Below, piece by piece: positions 46,560 through 56,725 of a stretch of DNA of 64,000 nucleotides. Within the stretch, counting starts at the first letter, position 1. Each line of letters starts with the position of its first letter. The notes under the pieces are model-generated. The model saw nothing but the letters and a program-made list of their open reading frames with translations, made no database searches and had not been told where the DNA came from. Source of the DNA: Pegoplata infirma (taxonomy: Eukaryota; Arthropoda; Insecta; Diptera; Anthomyiidae); the NCBI GenBank assembly GCA_963921195.1, contig OY992537.1:152615844-152679843 (forward strand). The letters are read 5' to 3'. The position numbers and the translations under genes are program-made.

Positions 46560-47960
46560 ATTTTAAAAAATGTGACACATCGTTGGAAAGGTCTTTAATT
46601 CACCTTTTTAAGGATACCACATTCGTCTTGATTGGTCTAGTCTTCTATCTATACATATAATTTCCCAATTTTTGAAGCCCACTGATGAGCTACAAAGCTG
46701 GATTTTTGATTTATTGCCTGTGGGCGGAGAAATAAGCGGAAAAGTGGGCGTGGAAAAATTCAATTTTTTTAAATTTTTGCTTAATTTAAAGCCCCCTAAT
46801 GACTTAGGAAGCTGAAAATTGCAAAGCATTTCTTTCTAACAATGAATCATATCCTGAAATAATTGGATCTAAATTTTTTAGACTGTGGAAGGAGAATTAA
46901 GAGAAAAATGGGGCGTGGCAATATTGTGTTTTTTAATATCTTAACTAATTTGAAGACCTATGAAGATGAAATTTGACATTTTTGTTTATTTTAAAGTCCT
47001 CTAATGACTTAGGAAGCTGAAAATTTCCTAGCATATAGTCCTTTCGATTAAGGATATCCTGAATGGACGGAGAATTAAGAGAAGAAATGGGCGTGGAAAA
47101 ATTATGTATTTACATCTTACCGAAGTCACCTTATGACCTTGAAAGATGAAAATTGGGATGCATATGATATGGAAAAATCAACACTGACCTGGATATCCAG
47201 TGAAAGGGCGGAGATACAAAAAAAATCGTTGTGAATTTTGTTTATATATATAATCTGTAACGTAGCCTGATTTTCGGCCTTTAAGACAGGGGGAGTGGCG
47301 GAAGTCACCTTATGACCTTGAAAGATGAAAATTGGGATGCATATGGTATGGACTACGGCAAAGATCAACACTGACCTGGATATCAAGTGAAAGGGCGGAG
47401 ATACAAAAAAATCCGTTGTGAATTTTTTTTAGTTTATATATATAATCTGTAACGTAGACGGATTTTCGGACTTTAAGACAAGGGGAGTGGCTGAAGACGG
47501 CGAAATTTAGTTTTTAAACATTTAAACTATTTCTGAAACTCCTAATTTCTAAGGAAGCTGAAAATTGCAAAGCATAAAGTATTGACAATGGATCATGTCC
47601 TTATGAAGTCAGATTTAATATTTAAACTGTGTACGGAGAATTATAAGGAAAAATTTAAGTGAAAAAACTGTGTTTTTAACATTTTATCTAATTTTAAAAC
47701 CTTCATGACTAAGAAAGATAAAAATTGCCATGTATATAGGAGTGATCATGGGACAGATCCACACGATGTATTTTTGATGATTTTATCCGGTTTAAGGACG
47801 GAGAAACTAAATGGGCGTGCTAAATTTAGTTCTAAAATTGTATCAATAAAAACTTTTATACTCATTAAATTTGTTTTTCAGTTTGGGATATATATTGATG
47901 TAACTCAATCTAGCAATATTAAGTTTTTGAAGCACAAACATAATTTTTTATAAAGTTTGG
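46560..47960. repeat. Tandem degenerate repeats of a Helitron-like element
   Basis: Units contain 'gaaaattgggatgcatatg', 'gacggagaattaagagaaa' and 'atgggcgtggaaaa'. Two adjacent units at about 47118-47297 and 47298-47480 are nearly identical, a recent duplication of roughly 180 bp, each with 'caacactgacctggatatc' and 'tataatctgtaacgtag'. Frames at 47126 and 47705 are by-products. Confidence 0.6.
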
Positions 47961-49387
47961 TAAACAATCAGAATTATTGAGAAAAGTGATTTGGTGTTCC
48001 GCCTGGCAGGGCAGGCCATTCGACTAGTAAAAAATAAAGTTACAACTTTGGCCCTTAATATCTCAGATGTTTTAGACTTACAGCACCGTTTTTTGGCGCA
48101 AATGAAAGCTTGAGGTCTTGGCTATAAGCCTTTATAGACAATATTTATATACGTGCAATTTTGAGATATTAAGCATTTTGTAAAAAAAGTCTAGTTAAAT
48201 AAGCGACAAAATCAATTTTTGTCGCTTAAAGGGTTAATTAAACTATGTCACGTTACACCCCGTTGGAAAGGTCTGTAATTACTGTTTCTAATGATACCAT
48301 ACCCATCTTGATCGGATAAGTAGTTTAAAAAAAAAAAAACACGTTAAACCCCTGCCCCTCCCAAACGGGGTACGACCCCATGGGTTTGAACACCACACTC
48401 GAAATCTTATAAAACAAAGTTCGGTAAACTTTCTTTATGCCTTTTTTCTACACTCACTCACAATCACTTGAGAAAAATTGAATTCAGTCAAACTCACGCG
48501 TGGGTACGCGTGAATCACGCTCTAATCTGCTCAAGTGCCCATCTCTTGTTCAGACCTCTTAAATTTTTATTTTTTTTTTGTTAGCATATTTTTCTTTTGT
48601 GTGCCCCGTAAACTGCAGTTTAGCTCCAGACTCGTACAGCCTTAGGAAATTATATTTTTCAGTTTGAACCAATACCACACAATATATAATATACCAACTA
48701 AAAATATAAAAAAATGATTTTCCACTCACATTTGGAAGAAGAGTATTTGACGATTGCAATGGATGGATATCCGCCCGAAATTCTGTTTAGTGCAACTTGG
48801 TAGACAATAAAGAAGGAAAAATTATGTGGCGGATATTAAGAGTAACCTTTCACCCTATTAAGCGTAAATTATCTGCACAGTAAAAACGGTCGTAATGTTA
48901 AAAATATGTGACCGACCAACAATACTCGTGATGCTTGCTAGGTTTATTTAACAGGTATAAAAAACATAAAATCCAGCTGATAGACGTCAATATGATGTAT
49001 ACATTTGTTTTAATGGCTTAATGTTAATATATTCTTTTTAATTATAACTTTTTTTTTATATTTGTCGCAAGTATTTTAAATTGTAAACATGAAGTACTAA
49101 TTATTATAAAAACTGTATTATGTATAAAATCAATCTACAAGATAGTTGAATTCACGAATTATTCTCGTTTTGTACAAAGTATGTATGTATTTACTTCATG
49201 AACAAATAATATCCACACACATACACACTTAAAATCCACTATTCATTGTCACTGTTGTTAAAATAGCTCTTTTCTCATAAGATTTAGCGACTTTTATTTG
49301 CTTGTACTGTAAAAAAAAAACTCTTAATTTCTAGTTACACAACTGTTAACGTAACGTAGCAGTAAAGGCCTTAATAATTCAAATTGG
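47961..49387. other. AT-rich stretch with a MITE fragment at 48440-48548
   Basis: 48440-48548 is the right end of the GTGAGT family (sixth copy, truncated on the left; 'tgcccatctcttg'). 48230-48310 resembles 46570-46630 (gttggaaaggtctgtaatt). The remainder has no recognised feature. Confidence 0.4.
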
Positions 49388-50827
49388 TAATATGGAGTTC
49401 ACACTAGAGAATTTATACTCGTTTAAGCCACTTGTTTAAAAAAGTAAACAAAATCGTTCACACTCCAGTTTTCGTTTAACGCTGAGTGTTTAACGTTTGT
49501 AAACAAACGCACATAACCTAATTCTGAAAAAAAAAATGCAAAAATATTTCTAAAAACCTTTTAAACTTTGGCGGAAGACAAGATATTTAATTTTTTGATA
49601 ACATTTACATAACACCACTACACGGAACACCTTTTTATTGACTCATTCTAAGTAAATAGGAAGATTTTTCTGTTTTTTGTACCGGACCTGTCCGAAGCTG
49701 TTTGCATATTTATACTTCGATGGAAGGCACAATTCACTATTAGAGCAGCTTTTCCAATATAATTATAAATAAAACACACACTTTTTTCTGATTTTTTAGT
49801 AGTTTTTATTAGTTTTTTAAATATTTATAATTTCTCAATTTTCCAATGTTTTGCTAAGAAAATGGCAGACAGATACAGAAGCTGGTTGCTATGAAATCTT
49901 TTTTTTTTGGCATAGAATAAAGAAAAATTAAAAGGAAATATACCGAACCCTGCCTTTGAAATGTTTAGCGAAATGTTCAGCAGGGAAACAAGTCGAATTT
50001 GATTGTTTATACGGAGTTCACACTAGAGAATTTGTACTCGTTTAAGCCACTTGTTTAAAAAAGTAAACAAAATCGTTCACACTACATTTTGCGCGTTTAA
50101 ATTTGAGTGTTTAACGTTTGTAAACAAACGCACATAACCTAATTCTGAAAAAAATTGCAAAAATATTTCTAAAAACCTTTTAAACTTTGGCGGAAGACAA
50201 GATATTTAATTTTTTTATAACATTTACATAACGCCACTACACGGAACACCTTTTTATTGACTCATTCCAAGTAAATAGGAAGATTTTTCTGTTTTTTGTT
50301 CCGGACCTGTCCGAAGCTGTTTGCATATTTATACTTCGATGGAAGGCAAAATTTACTATTAATGCAGCTTTTCCAATATAATTATAAATAAAATACACAC
50401 TTTTTTCTGATTTTTCAGTAGTTTTTATTAGTTTTTTAAATATTTATAATTTCTCAATTTTCCAATGTTTTGCTAAGAAAATGGCAGACAGATACAGAAG
50501 CTGGTTGCTATGCAATCTTTTTTTTTGGCATAGAATAAAGAAAAATTAAAAGGAAATATACCGAACCCTGCCTTTGAAATGTTTAGCGAAATGTTCAACA
50601 GGGAAACAAGTCGAATTTGATTGTTTAGCTAAACAACCAAATGTATGGGGGAACAAGTCAAATTTTGATTGTTTAGCGCTTAAACACTCATGAGATGTTT
50701 AAAGGCGGTAGTGTGAACTCCATATTAGCTAAACAACCAAATGTATGGGGAAACAAGTCAAATTTTGCTCGTTTAGCGCTTAAACACTCATGAGATGTTT
50801 AAAGTCGCTAGTGTGAACTCCATATTA
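49388..50827. mobile_element. 1.44-kb TIR element with a 619-bp internal tandem duplication
   Basis: TAATATGGAGTTCACACTAG on the left and CTAGTGTGAACTCCATATTA on the right are complements. 'ggagttcacactagagaat' recurs at 49394 and 50013, so the left 619 bp is duplicated almost exactly; the right end is also duplicated (about 105 bp, ending at 50725 and 50827). No frame is coding. Confidence 0.7.
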
Positions 50828-51819
50828 GGTGTAAAATTTGATGCATGTGCAGAAAATTGGCGTATGTTAAGACAATGTTAATATTGGGGATATGAAGCAA
50901 AGTTAGGGCTGAATATCTTCTAATTTATACGATATATAAAAAAATAGATTACGGATTTCGAAAGAGGACATATTAATCATATCGTCGAACTATATTTAAT
51001 AAATGCCAACTCGAAAAAGCTTACTGTTCAGGAGAGCTAAAAAACTACCCAGTCAGAAAAATACAATCGCAAAAGCGCTGTGAAAGCGTTGTGGACGGTT
51101 CTACAAGCGTTCCATTTACCATCTTCAAAGCGCTTTCAGATGATCCGAATGATATCATCGATCTACGCTAGGTTTAAAACGTTTTAAAAGCGTTTTAAAA
51201 AAGTGCTTTCAGAACGTTTTGTTTAAAGTTATGAAAGCGCTTTAAAAACCAAAAGTAAAGCACTTATAAAGAGCTTAAATACAAAAATTAAAGATATTTT
51301 CCAGCGATTGAAATAAGAAAAAACAGTACTTTATAGGACTTCATATAAAGCAGATATTTTTTTTTATTCGTTAATTGTAGATATTTTTTTTATAAAAGTA
51401 TTTTAGAAAATAAAAATTAAATTCAATGTAATAAAAAAAGTAAACTTAGTAAAGGTAAACTTCATAAAAAAAGTAAACTAATTTATTTATAGGGACTTTT
51501 TTCCTCCCATTCTGTCCTTTACTGCAGCCAGCCAGCGGCTAATTTTTGTAAAAATGGTTTGTTCTGTTTCACTTTCAAATTGCAAACCCAGATGGTCTGT
51601 AAACAAAGTAGAAAAAAGTACAAATCGATCTAAACAAACATGTGATAATATATATTTAAAAGGCAACATCTTTAATGAAATAAACGATTATTTTGTCTAT
51701 CCAATTCTATCAAAAGAAATAGGACTTTATAACGTTAAAAATTTACGTGAAGATGTTATTGAAGTCAGTGTGCATATTGTAGAAGTTAAATGCATTATTT
51801 GTAAATTTTATAACGAAAC

Positions 51820-52119
51820 CACAGACTAATACAGACTCGACATATATGACAGGTGTCAAAAAAGTATTTTTTAACCATATGGTTAATGTTTTCAAATTAT
51901 TCTACGAATTAGGTTAGAAAGAGAAAACTGATATAACGCGCCATAAGAAAAATGGATGCCAGATCAGTTTTTGTTGTTTCACTCACTCCTAAGTCGTAGA
52001 AAGTGTTGCCATGTTAGCGTAAAACGGACTAAAAACCGCTGTGTTTTCTCCTAAAATCGCTTAGTTTTCCCCCATTTTTTCTTATAAAACTCTACTGTCG
52101 AGTCTGTATTTAGTCTGTG
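51820..52119 (+). mobile_element. 300-bp 'cacagacta' element, unit 1
   Basis: Begins CACAGACTAATACAGACTCG and ends GAGTCTGTATTTAGTCTGTG, with 7-bp ACGAAAC on both sides (51813-51819, 52120-52126). CA...TG ends with 7-bp TSDs are seen in P-superfamily elements such as 1360 and Galileo; the assignment is inference. Confidence 0.85.
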
Positions 52120-52126
52120 ACGAAAC

Positions 52127-52426
52127 CACAGACTAAATACAGACTCGACAGTAGGGTTTTATAAGAAAAAATGGGGAAAAACTAAGCGATTTTAGGAGAA
52201 AACACAGCGGTTTTTAGTCCGTTTTACGCTAACATGGCAACACTTTCTACGACTTAGGAGTGAGTGAAACAACAAAAACCGATCTGGCATCCATTTTTCT
52301 TATGGCGCGTTATATCAGTTTTCTCTTTCTAACCTAATTCGTAGAAAAATTTGGAAATATTAACCATATGGTTAAAGAATACTTTTTTGACACCTGTCAC
52401 TTATGTCGAGTCTGTATTAGTCTGTG
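52127..52426 (-). mobile_element. 300-bp 'cacagacta' element, unit 2 (inverted)
   Basis: An inverted, nearly identical copy of unit 1, again exactly 300 bp, flanked by ACGAAAC (52120-52126, 52427-52433). Units 1 and 2 with the 7-bp spacer form a 607-bp near-perfect palindrome. Confidence 0.85.
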
Positions 52427-53400
52427 ACGAAACTATTGCCACAGACAATAAACAGACTCGACAGTAGTTTTAATAAAAAAAATGGGGAAAAACTAAGCGA
52501 TTTTAGGATAAAACAGAGCGGTTTTTAGTCCGTTTTACGCTAACATGGCAACACTTTCTACGACTTAGGAGTGAGTGAAACAACAAAAACCGATCTGGCA
52601 TCAGTGAAGCAAGCCGGTCGGCGCGGCTGACGGCTGAGTCGCTAAGCCGATATTTTTTCACGAGCCGCGCCGCCGCCGATATCATCGGCTGATCGGCGGC
52701 TCAAACTCCAGCCGATTTTGGCGGTTTTGAAATTAAAAAAGCATATTCCTCAATTTTGTTCCATTTGGATATTAAAATTTCTAAAAGTCATGTTGGAAAT
52801 CAAAAAAGTCCAATTAAAATATAGAAATCACAACTGAAATTAAAAAGTTCGCATTCTCAGAAACACTAATTGAGAATTACAATTTCTGAATGACTATTGG
52901 CCTTTTCCAAATTTCAAATGAAATTTCTAGGTTTCAATACTTTTTTTCTAGATTTCATTTGAATTTCAACTAAACTTTTCTCAAATTTAATTGCGATTGC
53001 TGAATTTTAATTGTCTGTTTTATTTGTGTTTTATATTGTTGGGCTTTATATTTTATAATTTATTAGGTATATTAGTTCTGTTTGAGTCTTTATTATTTCT
53101 GAGAAAAATTAACTCTTGTTTACAAATTAAAAAAAATTTTGCGATCCACGGCACTTTGTTTTCAATGTAAAATCTTACGCAAAATCCGAAAATGTTTTAA
53201 TATTTGAAAAGTTTATGTAAAAGTTATTCATTTTTTATTCAAATTCCCAATAAAATTACCTAACTTTTGCAAGAAATCCGTAATCGGTACGATCAAGAAA
53301 ACCATCCGGACATTATAAGGAAGTTCAAAATATCCTTTTTATGGTTATATCCTTATAAGTATCCGAAGTTTGCAAGAAATTTCACGGTGAGCCTCATAAA

Positions 53401-54775
53401 CACGGTGAGCCTCTTCGATGTTTAGGTTGAACTTTAGTGTTGACGAAAAGTGTAAACGCAGTTCGATTTCTAAACAAAAACTGCTAACAGTGAAATCGTA
53501 GCTGCTCGCATTCGCGAGATAACGCGAATGTAGTGTTTTTGTATTTTTTTAAATTTTGATATTGAAGTTTTTTAAATATTTTCAAAAACTGAGTATACAG
53601 TTTTAATTGTACTGGTCACAAAACAGTAACCATCAAAATCCTATCTTTTTTAGTTCGTTGTTTTCGTTTTTTATCTTTAGATAAGTTTCTTTAAAATTTC
53701 GTAAAAATATGGTATGCAGTTTTACTTGTGCTTGATCAAAGGCCACACAGCTGTTGACATCGAAATTGCAGTTGTTAAATTTCGCGAGATATCGCGTAAT
53801 TATATAATCTTTTTTATTATTTATTTATATTTTAAACCGGTTCTTTAAAAATAATAATAAAAAGTGGTATGCAGTTTGATTTTAGCATGTTGGAAGAAAT
53901 TAAAACTGCCCACAAAAAAATTATAGCTGCACACTTTCACGAGAAATAGCGAAAAACAGCTTTTTTGGGGTATTTCTTGTTTTGATTAATAAAAGAAGTT
54001 TCTTTAACATTGTTGAAAAACACGAAATGCAGTTTGATTTGCCATTGATTAATGGTGATAAGGCTGTTAACATTTAAATTCTAGCTGCTCAATTCTTCGA
54101 GATATCGCTAAAAAACTCGCTAAACAACTATTTATTCATTACTTTGTGTTATTTTTGGTCTGTAAAAACATTTACATCAATGAACGACAAAAATGTGGTA
54201 TGCAGTTTGAATTCGAGGTTATTAAAGTTGACAAAACTGCAAGCATAAAAATTATAGATGATCAATTTCCAGAGAAATTGCAAAATTACTGTTCAAGCTT
54301 TTATATTAATTAATTTATTTTTTCTTTAGTGTCTAAAATAAAGGAAAAAATCAAGAAACGACAAATATGTTGCATGCAGTTTAAATTTTATGTGGTTAAA
54401 GGTGGTAAAACTGCTCAAATCAATATCTTGACTGCTAATTTACGCGAAAAATAAATTTTTTTCCAATTTTTTGTTTTTGTTTTAATTTTGCGATTTCTCG
54501 CGAAATTGAGAAGATATGATTTTGATGTTAACTGTTTTGTGACCTGTAAATAAATACAAATAAATCTGCATACTCAGTTTTTGAAGATATTTAAAAAACT
54601 TCATTGTCAAAATTTTAGATAATACTAAAACACTAATTTCGCGATATCTCGCGAATGCGAGCAGCTACAATTTCGCTGTTAACAGTTTTGTGACATTTAA
54701 TCAAGTAAAAATCGAACTGCGTTTACACTTTTCGTCGACACTAAAGTTGAACCTTAACATCGCAGGCTCACCGTG
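53401..54775. mobile_element. 1.4-kb inverted-repeat element with ~165-bp internal repeats
   Basis: Outer arms (CACGGTGAGCCT ... aggctcaccgtg) continue inward with 'aaaagtgtaaacgcagttcga' on both sides, roughly 180 bp each. Between them, 'gtatgcagttt' recurs at about 53711, 53867, 54028, 54199 and 54372 (spacing 156-173 bp), each followed by 'aactgc' and 'cgagatatcgcg' type blocks. Confidence 0.75.
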
Positions 54776-55356
54776 TCCAATAAAAAGAAAATCTAAAATC
54801 CATTAACTATATCCTGAAATATTTGCAAAAGAAGTCAAAATATTGAACCAAATTTGAATATTTTTTTCATACATTTGTTCGTACCAATTTTTATGATTTT
54901 TTTGGTAAAATTAAAAAAAAAAGATTAAATCACATTTCCTAAAAATGTTTGCCTCCTAAAAACGAATCTGACACCAAAAAATTGTATCAAATCGCCTTCT
55001 CGAGATATAGCCATTTTTAATTTTTGTGGACCAAGTTCAAATAAATAAAAATACGAATAATATTAACATACACTTTTTCAATATTAAAAACATTTTCGTT
55101 TTGAGGGCTTGGTCCACAAAAAATGAAAATGCCTATATCTCGAGAAGGCGATTCGATACAAATTTTCTGATGATAGACTCGTGTTTAGGAGGCCAAAATA
55201 CTTTAGAAATTGTATCCAACATATCTGTGCAAAAACCGTTTATATATTTTTAACGAAAATAGTAGTTAACTTAAATTTTTTAAAATACTTTTTTGTGATT
55301 TCGTGTTATACTTATGTATGTTTTTTAGTTTTGTTTTAATTTTTTTTTGTTCGGAA

Positions 55357-55378
55357 GGGGGGGGGGGGGGGGGGGGGG
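55357..55378 (+). repeat. G22 homopolymer
   Basis: Twenty-two consecutive G, unusual in AT-rich sequence; the true length is uncertain because such runs are hard to sequence. It is followed by 'cttttggccaccccagaa', similar in layout to 1858-1885. Confidence 0.9.
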
Positions 55379-55444
55379 CTTTTGGCCACCCCAGAATAAT
55401 GGCCTAGATACGCTTATGCAAACACCACTCTGTGGTCCAGGGTA

Positions 55445-55701
55445 CAGATGGTCGCGTGAGTGACTTCTGACTCACACTCACGAGTACTCACACAAACTTC
55501 ACTCACACTCACGAAACTTTTTTTTATAAAAAAAATTAGCTTTTTTTGGAATGAAAGAAAATATAAAGAGAAAATAAAGCACAAAAAAAATGACTTACGC
55601 AATTTTTTTTCCACTCACTCACAACCACTTGAGTAAAATTGAGTTTCAGTCTCACTCAAGCGTGAATCACGCACAAATCTGCTCATGTGCCCATCTCAAG
55701 T
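55445..55701. mobile_element. GTGAGT-rich hAT-like MITE, copy 5 (short)
   Basis: Left CAGATGGTCGCGTGAGT, right TGTGCCCATCTCAAGTA; flanking CCAGGGTA (55437-55444) and ACAGGGTA (55702-55709) differ at one of eight positions. The centre is deleted relative to other copies. Confidence 0.7.
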
Positions 55702-55709
55702 ACAGGGTA

Positions 55710-56725
55710 TTGTGAGTTTGTCTTAATGTTTGTAACTATCCGAAATATAGGTCCTAAACCAAACTTCAAGTATAGCTATCGATTTAGAATCACTTTCTGG
55801 GTCGATTTAGCGATGTCCGTCCATGTAAACATAGTGAGCACGATACAGGTCGCAACAATCAATTGATTTGACTGAAATAAAATTTATGCTTCCTTTTTCC
55901 CAAGAAAGAAGCCTCTTGAAATTAAAAAAAATAATCGGTCCATGTTTTGACCTAGCCCCCATACAAACGCCCCCCAAATTTGGCTAACATTACTTTTATA
56001 CCCGTAATTTAACAGGTATCCTTTCTAAATTTGGCATGTGAATAAATAAATACCCGAAAAAAACATATTTTGTAATCATATATTTGGAATGTTTCCAAAT
56101 TATGAAGAAATCTGACCATTTCTACTTGTTGTCCCCACACTAATAAAAGAGCTAACTTAATTTTGGGATACAATTTTCTTCAAAATAGTTCATAAATTTT
56201 ACCACAATTTAGTAAAATTTCACTAAAAGTTTAGAAAAGTTTCGAAATTTTCTACCCATTAGTTTATCATATTTATCTTCTTAAGGTGCATACAGACGAC
56301 GCAATATTATGTACAATATTCAATTATATTGATGGTGTGTTGGTTAGATTGACCATTGTACAATCGTCAATATTACCCACACACCATCAATATAATTGAA
56401 TATTGTACATAATATTGCGTCGTCTGTAGGTACCTTTAGATTTAAGAAAGTTTTTTTTTTCACTACTTTAGTAAATTTTTTAAAAGTTGAGAATTTTTTT
56501 TTAAAAAAACATAAAATGGCGATATCTAAACTAAAAACTAAGATTTCAATCCGAAAAAAAATTGTTGAGCGGTGTAATTAGACCATTCTTGGACTCAAAT
56601 TAAGTTTGTGCACTAATTAAAGATGTCACAAAATATAGATCCAATCGGTTCATGTTTGGACTTCGGACACATTTTCCCGAAAACACTGGTGTAGGGTATA
56701 AGGTCGGTCTTGACCCACTATAATT
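55710..56725. repeat. Helitron-like sequence interrupted by a hairpin MITE
   Basis: 'ttgtaactatccgaaatata', 'ctatcgatttagaat' and a tail 'gtgtagggtataaggtcgg' followed by 'ttttcttacttgttacc' resemble the window's other Helitron-like repeats. The hairpin at 56283-56436 lies within it. Confidence 0.45.
56283..56436. mobile_element. 154-bp near-perfect hairpin MITE
   Basis: Arms of about 70 bp begin AAGGTGCATACAGACGACGC and end GCGTCGTCTGTAGGTACCTT, with a short loop (ttggttagattgacc region). Arm-end sequences match the inner repeat at 6722-6865, so it is a mobile family. Small size and palindromy make a small-RNA precursor possible but unproven. Confidence 0.7.

Noticed and set aside
51487..51669. 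Minus-strand frame ending LAAVKDRMGGKK as a real exon
   Set aside because: It looks protein-like, but the plus-strand frame is longer and is restored across two insertion sites; I cannot exclude it, so it is only mentioned.
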